NCBI RefSeq assembly: GCF_036046055.1
Contig: NZ_CP107939.1
Span: 6,820,001 to 6,884,000 of the forward strand
Length of the DNA stretch: 64,000 nt
Source of the DNA: Nocardia sp. NBC_00403
Lineage (GTDB): Bacteria > Actinomycetota > Actinomycetes > Mycobacteriales > Mycobacteriaceae
Reading direction: 5' to 3'
Numbering within the stretch: the stretch's first letter is position 1; every line of letters begins with the position of its first letter. Below, piece after piece: positions 1-7,483 of this stretch. A program made the position numbers and the translations under genes. The notes beneath the pieces are model-generated. The model was not told the DNA's origin, made no database searches, and saw nothing but the letters and a program-made list of their open reading frames with translations.

Positions 1-2
1 CC

Positions 3-509
3 CTTGCCGCCCTGGCGAAGCTGCCGTCGGTGGTCACCGGCGGCAACATCACCGCAGGCAACTCCTCCGGTCTCAACGACGGCGCGGCCGCGGTGCTGAT
101 CGCCTCCGAGCGGGCGGTCGAACGGTACGGGCTCTCGCCGCTGGCCCGCGTCGATGCCGCGGTATCGATCGGTGTGCCCCCACGTGTCATGGGGATCGGC
201 CCCTTCCCGGCAACCGAAAAGCTGCTCATGCGAACAAAACTCGGCATCGGCGACATCGATGTCCTCGAGGTCAACGAAGCCTTCGCGGCACAGTCGTTAG
301 CGACGCTCCGGCAACTTGGTTTGCCTGACGACGCCGAGCACGTCAACCCCAACGGTGGCGCGATCGCCCTCGGCCACCCCCTCGGAGCCAGCGGCGCCCG
401 GCTCGCCTTGACCGCGGCGCTCGAACTAGCCGACCGCGACGGCCGGCGCGCGATCGCGACCATGTGCATCGGCGTCGGCCAAGGCATCGCGGTATTGATA
501 GAACGATAG
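3..509 (+). CDS. Thiolase (acetyl-CoA acyltransferase), 3' part only
   Basis: This is the C-terminal part of a thiolase, which cleaves 3-ketoacyl-CoA or condenses acetyl-CoA; the start lies left of the window. The fragment carries NEAFA, the [10 protein letters not shown] loop with the active-site histidine, and a C-terminal CIGVGQG with the second catalytic cysteine. It ends 8 bases before an acyl-CoA synthetase start on the same strand, which suggests a fatty-acid or aromatic-acid degradation operon. The family call is firm; the substrate is unknown. Confidence 0.93.
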   Translation, partial: LAALAKLPSVVTGGNITAGNSSGLNDGAAAVLIASERAVERYGLSPLARVDAAVSIGVPPRVMGIGPFPATEKLLMRTKLGIGDIDVLEVNEAFAAQSLATLRQLGLPDDAEHVNPNGGAIALGHPLGASGARLALTAALELADRDGRRAIATMCIGVGQGIAVLIER

Positions 510-517
510 GAATTCTC

Positions 518-2002
518 ATGAATGCGACCCTGTCACTGGCGAGCATCCTTGCCGAGCAGGCTCGGCGGCGCCCTCACCACGTAGCGCTCATCGAGGGCGC
601 GCGCCGTATCACTTTTGTGGAGTTGTGGGAGCAGGCACGTGCACAAGCCAACGCACTGATTGCGCTGGGAGTGCGGCCGGGCGACCGGGTCGGACTGATG
701 GGACCGAACACTGCAGACTTTCCGCGCGCCTACTATGCAATCCTGGCCGCTGGAGCCGTTGTCGTCGCGGTGCACCCGCTGCTCACCGCAGAGGAAGCCG
801 AATACGTGTTGCGCGACAGCGGAACACAGCTTTTGCTGTGTCATGAGCAGTTCGCGTCGGTGGGCCTGGAGGCGGCGCAACGGGCAGGAATCGACTGCCT
901 CGACCCGAAGTCTCTTGCCGCCCAGCCGATTGCGGCGTTCATCTCACGCCGTCCGATGGACACTGCCGTGGTGTTCTACACCAGCGGGACCACAGGCCGA
1001 CCGAAGGGCGCTGAGCTCAGCCACCTGAATATGGTGATGTGTGCAACCGTCAACGCATTCGACGCCAATGAAGTACGCCGCGACGACGTAGCGCTGGGCG
1101 CGCTGCCACTCTTCCACGTCTTCGGGCAGACAGTCTCGATGAATTCGACCTGGCGGGCGGGCGCCACGCTCGTGCTGCAACCCAGATTCACGGCCGCTGA
1201 AGCGATTTCACTGATGATCGCCGAGGGTGTCAACACATTCCACGGCGTACCCACCATGTACGTCGGACTGATCGAGGCAGCTCGGGAAGCACCGGCCCTT
1301 CCCAAGCTGCGGCTGTGTATCTCGGGCGGAGCGTCACTGCCACAGACCGTCCTGGACGCATTCGAGAACACCTTCGACGCCAGCGTGCTGGAAGGCTACG
1401 GGTTGTCGGAAACCTCCCCGACAGCCACGGTGAATCAGCCGCAACTCACACCGAAGGCCGGAACCGTCGGACATCCGGTCTGGGGCGTCGACGTGGAGAT
1501 CGCCGACCCCGACGTACGCGACCGGATCGAGTTGCTACCCACCGGCACGATAGGCGAGGTAGTCATTCGCGGACACAACCTGTTCAACGGCTACATAGGA
1601 AGACCGGACGCCACTGCGGAAGTCATGGTGGACGGTTGGTTCCGCAGCGGCGATCTCGGCCGCAAGGACACCGACGGCTACCTCACGATCGTCGACCGCA
1701 TCAAGGAGATGATCATCCGGGGCGGATTCAACGTGTACCCGACCGAGATCGAGGACGTGCTGCTTCGTCATCCCTACGTTGCGGCAGCTGCGGTCATCGG
1801 TGTTCCGGACGCCACCTACGGCGAAGAGATCTGTGCCGTCATCATCAGATCCGGACCCGTCACTGATGAGGAGATCATCGCCTATGGTCGCGAGCATCTG
1901 GCCAAGTACAAGTACCCGCGCCGAGTCGAATTCGTACCCGAACTTCCCATCGGGCCCACCCACAAGGTCCTCAAACGAGAACTGAGGAAACAGTTCTCAT
2001 AG
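518..2002 (+). CDS. Acyl-CoA synthetase (class I adenylate-forming enzyme)
   Basis: This 494-residue enzyme activates a carboxylic acid to its acyl-CoA through an acyl-AMP. It shows the full motif set: the phosphate loop YTSGTTGRPKGAE, the GYGLSETSP motif, GWFRSGDLG, the hinge DRIKEMIIRGGFNVYPTEIE, and the C-terminal lysine in PTHKVLKREL. The ATG at 518 is preferred over an upstream in-frame start because an AGGAA stands just before it and the upstream stretch is arginine-rich and overlaps the thiolase. Length is normal for fatty acyl-CoA ligases. With the upstream thiolase it probably forms a beta-oxidation-type operon; chain length cannot be read from sequence. Confidence 0.93.
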   Translation: MNATLSLASILAEQARRRPHHVALIEGARRITFVELWEQARAQANALIALGVRPGDRVGLMGPNTADFPRAYYAILAAGAVVVAVHPLLTAEEAEYVLRDSGTQLLLCHEQFASVGLEAAQRAGIDCLDPKSLAAQPIAAFISRRPMDTAVVFYTSGTTGRPKGAELSHLNMVMCATVNAFDANEVRRDDVALGALPLFHVFGQTVSMNSTWRAGATLVLQPRFTAAEAISLMIAEGVNTFHGVPTMYVGLIEAAREAPALPKLRLCISGGASLPQTVLDAFENTFDASVLEGYGLSETSPTATVNQPQLTPKAGTVGHPVWGVDVEIADPDVRDRIELLPTGTIGEVVIRGHNLFNGYIGRPDATAEVMVDGWFRSGDLGRKDTDGYLTIVDRIKEMIIRGGFNVYPTEIEDVLLRHPYVAAAAVIGVPDATYGEEICAVIIRSGPVTDEEIIAYGREHLAKYKYPRRVEFVPELPIGPTHKVLKRELRKQFS

Positions 2003-2650
2003 GACAGAGCGCTTCAACGCCGGCCCTGGCGCTGCAGTATCTTTGCGGTCGGCGGCGGCACACCCACGCCACCGCAGGCCTGGTCGGCTGATCACTCGGG
2101 TCGGCGAGCACACTCTGTGGTCGACCGGCTCAAAGCTGCGTGTGCTGTCCGAGCGCGTGGGAGCACCACTGGCCGTGGGCATTTCGGCCGCCAACACCAA
2201 CGATGTCGAGGCACTGGGCCCACTCGGAAGAGTCGGTCGACTGTTCCAGCTGCGAGGCCGAAATATCCATTGCCGCGACAGAGACCGGCCTGTTGTACAG
2301 GGACACGCTGACCACTCCGAACAACAGCTCCCCGACTGCCATCGGAGCGAATCGCTACATTTCGCGCGGAAGGCGAGCACGCCGATGCCTGTGGTGCATC
2401 GAGCACGAACTGACGCAGCTCGGACAACCGCAGCATGGTCGTAACATACGCACATTCTGCTGGTTGCCCGATCTACAGACGTCGACGTTGGGATATTCGT
2501 CGTTCACGGTGGGGTTGGGCCGTCTCGACGCTTCTGCCCTGACTCTGTCGATCTGGTGTTTCGGTACGAGTTTGATGATGTCCCTGCGCGAGGTGATCAT
2601 AAGCTTCTCGAAAACTGCGGCGATCTGCGCGTCGATCGTCCTGGAGGAGT
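2003..2650. other. Decayed region without an intact gene
   Basis: No convincing reading frame covers this stretch. Overlapping open frames on both strands have arginine- and cysteine-rich translations and look fortuitous. The one recognisable piece is an IS5-type transposase fragment near 2103-2240. It lies between the acyl-CoA synthetase gene and an IS30 relic, so it is probably IS debris. Confidence 0.5.
2103..2240 (+). pseudogene. IS5-family transposase fragment
   Basis: The translation includes GSKLRVLSERVGAPLAVGIS followed by AANTNDVEALGPL. This matches the conserved stretch of actinobacterial IS5-family DDE transposases, usually GSK.H.L.D..G.PL.VGISAAN.HD...L.PL. No start, no other catalytic parts and no inverted repeats are visible, so only a relic remains. 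The call rests on this one motif. Confidence 0.5.
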
Positions 2651-3163
2651 TTCCCCGACGAGATGAAACTGCGCCGCGAACTGGCCTCGGCGCTGCGCAC
2701 CGGCCGCGCTCGGCGCAAACCACGACGCCAGATCGCCTGCCGCCAACCCCGGTTCACTCATCCGATGATCATGATCAGTGACCGGCCCGCTGAGGTCGAA
2801 GACCGGGCCGTGCCCGGGCACGGGGAGGGCGATCTGATCATCGGCAAGGACGGTGGTTCGGCCATCGGCACACTCGTCGAGCGCAGCACTCGTTACGTCA
2901 TGCTCGTCCATCTGCCTGCTGGCCGCACTGCCGAGCAGGTGAACCAGGCCCTGCAACGAACGGTCGGGCAGCTACCGCCGCATCTGATGCGATCGCTGAC
3001 TTGGGATCAAGGCAGCGAACTCGCCGAGCACCACCAATTCAGCGTCGCCACCGACATCCCGGTCTACTTCTGCAATCCCGCCAGCCCTTGGCAACGCGGC
3101 TCTAACGAGAACACGAACGGCCTACTGGAGTGGTCCCCGAAAGTTGGACCTTGGAATTAAACC

Positions 3164-4057
3164 TTATGCGGCGGCGGAGGTTTGGGCGAGGTACTCGTCG
3201 GGGCTGAGGTAGCCGAGCCGTTGTTGGATGCGGGTCGTGTTCCACCACTGCAGGTAGTCGGTCAGTCCGGCGTGGAACTCGTCAGTGGTCGCGGGCTGCT
3301 GGATTCGGAACCATTCCTCTTTGAGATGGCTGAAGAATCCTTCCATGACGGCGTTGTCGAGGCACGTGCCTTTTCTGGACATGGATTGCGTGAGGCCGGC
3401 CTCGCGGAGCACGTCCTGCCAGAGGGGGTGGCGGTACTGAAATCCTTGATCGGAGTGAACCAGCGGTTTCTCACCTGACTGCAGGCTGTCGATTGCGGTG
3501 CGCAGGCCATCGGTAACCATCTTCACGCTCGGTGATGGCCCGGCCGCGGCAGAGATGACTCGGTTGTTATAGAGGTCGAGGACTGGCGAGACATATACCT
3601 TGGAGGCCCCGATCGCGAACTCGGTCACGTCCGTGACCCACTTGGTGTGCTTGACTGCTGCGGTGAACTGGCGGTTCAACACGTTGTCGGCCGCCTGGCC
3701 AACCTCGCCCCGGAAGGAGTTGTATCTCCGCCGACGGCGCACAGGGCACTGCAGGCCGAGCGTGCGCATCAGTTTCAGAACGGTCTTTTTCGACACCCGC
3801 CACCCGCGACGCAGCAGGATCGCCAGGATGCGCCGGTGCCCGTATGCGCGTCTTGCCTCTTCAAAGGCTTGACGGATGGCTTCTTTCAGCTCAGCATGCC
3901 GATCCGCGCGGGCGATTCTGTTCCGGTGGTCGTAGAACGTTGACCGGGGAAGGTGCGCGATCTGCAGCAAGAGCGACAGTGGGTACTGCGCCTTGAGGTC
4001 TTCGACGGCTTGAACCTTCAGCGGCGTTCCTGTGACTTCAAGGCCCGCAATTTTCCC
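3164..4057 (-). CDS. IS3-family transposase OrfB (DDE integrase domain)
   Basis: OrfB supplies the catalytic RNase H-like integrase domain. DDE residues are visible in WVTDVTEF, LVHSDQGFQY and NAVMEGFFSHLKEEW, and the HTH_21-like segment RRAYGHRRILAILLRRGW lies upstream. The C-terminus ends 38 bases from the left IS end. The orfB frame stays open upstream of the slippery site without a good start, so it is probably made only as the OrfAB frameshift fusion of about 445 residues (4500 to 3164). The left coordinate is the stop; the right one marks the slip. Confidence 0.9.
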   Translation of the reverse strand, partial: GKIAGLEVTGTPLKVQAVEDLKAQYPLSLLLQIAHLPRSTFYDHRNRIARADRHAELKEAIRQAFEEARRAYGHRRILAILLRRGWRVSKKTVLKLMRTLGLQCPVRRRRRYNSFRGEVGQAADNVLNRQFTAAVKHTKWVTDVTEFAIGASKVYVSPVLDLYNNRVISAAAGPSPSVKMVTDGLRTAIDSLQSGEKPLVHSDQGFQYRHPLWQDVLREAGLTQSMSRKGTCLDNAVMEGFFSHLKEEWFRIQQPATTDEFHAGLTDYLQWWNTTRIQQRLGYLSPDEYLAQTSAAA

Positions 4058-4500
4058 AGGTACGCGACCTCTGCGCGCAACCGCTCGTTCTCCTTGCGCA
4101 GCGTCTCGATCTCGTTCTGCGGTGGAGGGTTTCCGCGATCGGTCGGGGGCCGGCCGCGTCTCTTGGGTCGCAGCCCGTCTTCGCCCTCGCGTCGATAGAT
4201 ACTCGTCCAGTTGGCGACGGTGCTGGGCGAGGGGAGCCCGTATTCCTCGGCGAGAGCCCGTCCAGACTCGCCCGCAACATGACGGAGCACGATCTCGAGC
4301 TTGGTCCCGAAGTCGTACTGCCTGCGTTCCCTCGTCACCAGCGCATCCCGTCCTCTCAGCTGCCATCGCTGGTACAACATTTGAACGGGGTTCGGGGCGA
4401 GGTCAAGGGACAGGGACGCGGACTTCGCGGTGAAGCCATGTTCAAACAGTTCGACGGCCAAGCCGGCGTCGGCCTGACTCAACGTGCTTCCCGAGTACAT
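4018..4500 (-). CDS. IS3-family transposase OrfA (helix-turn-helix)
   Basis: OrfA is 160 residues and binds the IS ends. It has two helix-turn-helix-like segments (about residues 8-50 and 60-105; the second includes GRALAEEYGLPSPSTVANW). A basic linker with RGRPP follows, then a leucine-zipper-like coil, NEIETLRKENERLRAEVAYL, typical of the IS150 group. It starts at ATG 4500, just inside the right end of the element. Its 3' end overlaps orfB, and a GGGAAAA slippery heptamer allows an OrfAB fusion. Confidence 0.9.
   Translation of the reverse strand: MYSGSTLSQADAGLAVELFEHGFTAKSASLSLDLAPNPVQMLYQRWQLRGRDALVTRERRQYDFGTKLEIVLRHVAGESGRALAEEYGLPSPSTVANWTSIYRREGEDGLRPKRRGRPPTDRGNPPPQNEIETLRKENERLRAEVAYLGKLRALKSQERR
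4051..4057 (-). other. Programmed -1 frameshift heptamer GGGAAAA
   Basis: Read on the minus strand, orfA contains CTG GGA AAA TTG. A -1 slip on G GGA AAA gives GGG AAA ATT and enters the orfB frame exactly, producing LGK then IAGLEVTG. X XXY YYZ heptamers are the known signal for OrfAB fusion in IS3-family elements. The frame arithmetic fits; slippage itself is inferred. Confidence 0.85.
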
Positions 4501-4775
4501 CGGCCTGCCCTCCTGAAGATGGACGCTTACTTACGGTGTCCAACTTCTGGGGACCACTCCACTACTACGGCAATACTTTCCGAAGGGAACCGACCTCTCC
4601 GTCCACAGCCGCGAACACCTCGACATTGTCGCCATCGAGCTCAACGGCCGACCACGCAAAACGCTCGGCTGGGAAACCCCAGCCGAGCGTCTGGCTAAAG
4701 TACTCACGGCCTAATAGCAACCAGGTGTTGCGACAACTCCTCGAATCCGCGGACCTGAGCAAGGGGCTTTTTTGG

Positions 4776-4832
4776 TGGTGGTCCCAGCTGGTTTCGAACC
4801 AGCGAACTTCCGCTGTGAGGCGGACACTCCGA
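4776..4832 (-). pseudogene. tRNA-Val 3' fragment (possible attachment-site copy)
   Basis: Thirty bases (4776-4805) are identical to the 3' end, CCA and T-arm of the tRNA-Val(CAC) at 33269-33343, in the same orientation. Beyond them the anticodon arm is recognisable but one base short in the loop, and the D-arm has diverged. The flanking GGGCTTTT-type sequence is also shared. It cannot fold as a full tRNA. Such 3' tRNA fragments commonly mark the far end of an element integrated in a tRNA gene. Confidence 0.8.
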
Positions 4833-5014
4833 GCGCTACCCCCGGCGCCGCTGTTCTACTTGTGCCTGATGCGCTCGTCTCGCCGCCAAGACGAATGCCG
4901 CAGGATCCGCGTTGACCGCGTCGACACCTGGCCCTAACGTTTGCATCGTCAGCAGCGCCGAAACAGTCTGAACTGCAACGAAACCGGCTGGTCGCAGAGT
5001 TCTCCTGCGGAAAC

Positions 5015-5043
5015 GGATGGGTTCAAATCCCTATCCTCCGCCA
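5015..5043 (+). pseudogene. tRNA-Ser-like 3' fragment
   Basis: GGGTTCAAATCCC followed by TATCCTCCGCCA matches the T-arm, acceptor strand and CCA of actinobacterial tRNA-Ser genes. Nothing upstream resembles the 5' acceptor strand, D-arm or anticodon arm, so this is a fragment. A stem-loop follows directly, as it would after a real tRNA. It may be another scar of integration at a tRNA 3' end. Confidence 0.65.
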
Positions 5044-5050
5044 CAAACGG

Positions 5051-5083
5051 CAGGTCAGGGCACGTTTTCGTTGCACTGACCTG
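5051..5083 (+). terminator. Stem-loop after the tRNA-Ser fragment
   Basis: CAGGTCAG and CTGACCTG form a perfect 8-bp stem around a 17-base loop that includes GTTTTCG. TGCTGTTTGTTG follows, only weakly T-rich. Its position just after the tRNA-Ser-like fragment suggests a former tRNA terminator. Confidence 0.5.
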
Positions 5084-5434
5084 CTGCTGTTTGTTGACCG
5101 ACAACGTCGACAACTCACGACGCAGCGCAGACCTTGCCGGTCGGCCCGGTTTCGATATCCGTCCCGTACGGGATCCACTCCCCTGAACCGCAGGCCGGTC
5201 CACCCCTCCCCGGGATCCAGCTCCGACTGCTCGGCAAGTCCGACCGAATCATGTTCATTGTTGCGGCATGCCTGGTCTTGGTGGACATGTTCACCCACGA
5301 TCCAGCTGCTTAGCACCCCGGATAGTACTGGTGATGGCCCTGGTTCGAACCTGTCACAGCATGCTCGACCATCCAAGACGCCCCGTGATCCGAATGCGAA
5401 TCGACAAGGTCTCTGCACTGTGAAAGGAAATAGA

Positions 5435-6322
5435 TTGGGCACAGGCAAGCACAGAAAAGTCAGTTCGCGTCAACAGAAGGTGGGGTCGATGGTGGTGGCG
5501 GGAGCGGTTCCCGTCGTTCTCACTCTGGTGGGTAGCAGCGGTACCGCGAACGCCGAGCTCGATCGGTACGTTCCGGTGAGTCAGACCGAGCACGACGACC
5601 ACGTTGCCTTCGTGGCCGACGACACGGATTCAGGCGCGGGGACCCCCGCCGTGCAGGCAGAGCAGACGGAGCAGTCCCCGGACTGGCCCGCCGCCCAAGT
5701 GCCGAATGTGCGCCCGTACCGGGGAACGCGAATCCCGGACGACACGCGCAGTTCGCTGCAGTGGGCGCGGCCGGTACCGAAAAGCGAGTATCTGTCGCCG
5801 GTCGAGTTCCTGCACGGCCCGCTCCCGGTCGCGCCGGTGCCGCCGATCGCGCCGCCGCCGGGCATGTTGCGTTTCGGCAACGTGCAGGTCGAGGCGCCGG
5901 ATTGGCTGCCGCGGGAGCCCGCCATCCAACTCAACGACGCCGCGGCGGTGACCGAGGCCGATCTCGCAACGTTCTTCGACTCGGTCGGTATGGAACGCAC
6001 TCGCTCCGATCGTGTTGCGAGTCAGACTGTCGGCTCCGCGGCGCTCGGTGCTGCCGCAGGCGCAGCGGTGGCGAGCCCATTCGCACTGATCGGCGCAGGT
6101 GTCGGCGGTGCACTCGGTCTGGCGATCGGCATGCCGTTCGCACCGATCGGTCTCGCCGCGGTGCCCATCGGCGCCACATACGGCGCGGCCCTCATGGCGG
6201 CACCGCTCGCCGCCATCGGCGCGGGAATCGGCGCGGGTCTCGGCGCGACGCAGGCCCTCACCGCACCCCCACGTGCCCTCGGCCCAGCTGAGGCCGCCAC
6301 AGACGAACCGGCGACCGATTGA
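5435..6322 (+). CDS. Secreted protein with glycine-zipper C-terminal domain
   Basis: The 295-residue protein has a basic N-terminus and a signal peptide ending near SGTANA. An acidic, proline-rich region without known motifs follows (about residues 40-190). The C-terminal 100 residues are a Gly/Ala-rich hydrophobic stretch with repeated PFAPIG, GAGIGAG and AAVASP units, resembling a glycine-zipper membrane-inserting domain. TTG 5435 is chosen for the GAAAGGA five bases upstream; GTG 5420 is possible. A protein with the same layout is encoded at 23180. Its function is unknown. Confidence 0.75.
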   Translation: MGTGKHRKVSSRQQKVGSMVVAGAVPVVLTLVGSSGTANAELDRYVPVSQTEHDDHVAFVADDTDSGAGTPAVQAEQTEQSPDWPAAQVPNVRPYRGTRIPDDTRSSLQWARPVPKSEYLSPVEFLHGPLPVAPVPPIAPPPGMLRFGNVQVEAPDWLPREPAIQLNDAAAVTEADLATFFDSVGMERTRSDRVASQTVGSAALGAAAGAAVASPFALIGAGVGGALGLAIGMPFAPIGLAAVPIGATYGAALMAAPLAAIGAGIGAGLGATQALTAPPRALGPAEAATDEPATD

Positions 6323-6395
6323 CAGACGTTCCACTTTGTCGAACAGGTCGCGATACTGCCTGAATTGGACCGGCAGATATATCGGCTGCGGCACG

Positions 6396-6438
6396 CGGCC
6401 CCTTTGGCCTGTCGATTCGTGACAAGTCAAAGGGGCCG
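6396..6438 (+). terminator. Strong stem-loop after the glycine-zipper gene
   Basis: CGGCCCCTTTG pairs perfectly with CAAAGGGGCCG across a 21-base loop, about 75 bases after the stop at 6322. There is no T-tract, as is usual for terminators in GC-rich actinobacteria. The rest of 6323-6665 holds no gene and probably carries the promoter of the next small gene. Confidence 0.6.
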
Positions 6439-6665
6439 AGGTATCGGAGATACCGATACCTGGCATGGATCACATTCGAGGAGAAATCGCAGGTCGCGGG
6501 ACTGATCTCAACGCATTTCACCAGGTCAGGTCAATTACCGCCACGGATCGACGGATGCTGGCGGCGACCTGCGCTACGCGCCTAGGATCAGATGCGTCGG
6601 GGAATGCATAGCTCGACGCATCGGCGAGTCGGATCCGTGCGACGAACTCGCCGGAAGAAGGCACC

Positions 6666-6974
6666 ATGATTACCAAGAAGACCACCGCCGACTCCGGTCG
6701 GCTGCTCGCGAAGGTCGCGCTTGTTGGGGTCGCGATGACGATTCCGATGGTGTCGGTTCCTGCCATGGCGGCACCGGCCCCCGCACCCGGGGTCGTGCAC
6801 ACTGATAACCCTCACTGTGACAGCTACGGCCTTTGGGGCATCGATCGCTGGCAGAGTGATCGTTGGGGCAAGGACAAATGCGACGGCTGGAACCAAGGCT
6901 GGGGCTCGAGCAATTTCTTTCCCCCCGGCTGGGGATCGAACAATTTCTTTCCCAAAGGCTGGGGCAGTAGCTGA
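6666..6974 (+). CDS. Small secreted Trp/Gly-rich repeat protein
   Basis: The 102-residue protein has a clear signal peptide cleaved near VPAMAAPA. The mature part holds two cysteines (HCDSYG and KCDGW), which could form one disulfide. It ends with a tandem repeat: GWGSSNFFPP, GWGSNNFFPK, GWGSS. GAAGAAGG stands four bases before the ATG. Tryptophan is strongly enriched (WGID, RWQSDRW, GW repeats). No family is recognised. A secreted or cell-wall role, or a peptide with aromatic repeats, is possible. Its neighbours give no clue. Confidence 0.75.
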   Translation: MITKKTTADSGRLLAKVALVGVAMTIPMVSVPAMAAPAPAPGVVHTDNPHCDSYGLWGIDRWQSDRWGKDKCDGWNQGWGSSNFFPPGWGSNNFFPKGWGSS

Positions 6975-7483
6975 CCCAGCGTATCCGCGCGTCGCGCAGT
7001 AGGAATCGAGCTTACTCGGCGATGTCGACCGGGCGGCCACATCGCTGGATGGCGCATGCCCGAACACCTGCTGCCGAGGGGCCTCGACTTTTGGCGTGGC
7101 AGAAAGACCACTTCCGCATCCCGCCTGACCTGACACCGTTCTTCGCCCGCCGTCGGCGGGTCTCCCGTTCCCCGGTCCGCCGCGGTGTTCACTCCCACGG
7201 CGCGCCGGGCACACCCCAGCCCGCACGCGCTACCCATATTCCGCCCCTCCACCATCTTCCCTGCCTTCACTCCACGCTCTCCACCACCGCACTGCCTCTT
7301 TGCCACCTCGATCACTCTCACACTGTCCGTTACGGTTTCAACCTTGTGGACAGCGTCGCGCCTGACCTGCGGCCCTCCACGCATGCCAAACGGTTCGGCA
7401 GCCGGGCCGTTCGGACCTACCTTGCGAATTCGACGGAATCCGCGACGGCGGTGCCGGCGTGTCAACGTCTGTGGCCAGTACAG
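6975..7483. other. Intergenic region, no gene seen
   Basis: About 500 bases between the small secreted protein gene and the end of the kinase gene. Open frames here have arginine- and proline-rich shadow-like translations, and none has a good ribosome-binding site. Confidence 0.5.

Larger units (their letters stand above)
3126..4561 (-). mobile_element. Complete IS3-family (IS150-type) insertion sequence
   Basis: The 1436-bp element starts TGGAGTGGTCCCC and ends GGGGACCACTCCA. These terminal inverted repeats continue imperfectly for about 22 bases and have TG...CA tips. It is flanked by a 4-bp direct repeat, ctac, at 3122-3125 and 4562-4565. Removing the element and one copy restores an uninterrupted IS30 reading frame, so both ends are exact. 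It carries orfA and orfB on the minus strand, joined by a -1 frameshift. Both genes look intact, so the element may be mobile. Confidence 0.94.
2651..4714 (+). pseudogene. IS30-family transposase gene, deleted and interrupted
   Basis: The frame runs from 2651 to the IS insertion at 3125 and resumes at 4566, ending with TAA at 4712-4714. Joining the halves across one copy of the target gives a seamless [18 protein letters not shown], an IS30 hallmark. The first half shows EGDLIIGK, the DDE-domain TLVERSTRY and TWDQGSELAEH. The N-terminal helix-turn-helix half is missing: the frame jumps from FPDE to MKLRRELASALRTGR. The usual GHWEGD has become GHGEGD. It was therefore probably already defective before, or independently of, the insertion. 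Confidence 0.87.
4833..5434. other. Intergenic region, otherwise no gene seen
   Basis: Apart from the tRNA-Ser-like fragment and its stem-loop, this stretch shows no supported reading frame. The last part, 5405-5434, holds the ribosome-binding site of the next gene. Confidence 0.5.

Noticed and set aside
2140..2781. 213-residue open frame over the IS debris
   Set aside because: The composition is not protein-like, and recognisable IS5 and IS30 pieces lie in other frames.
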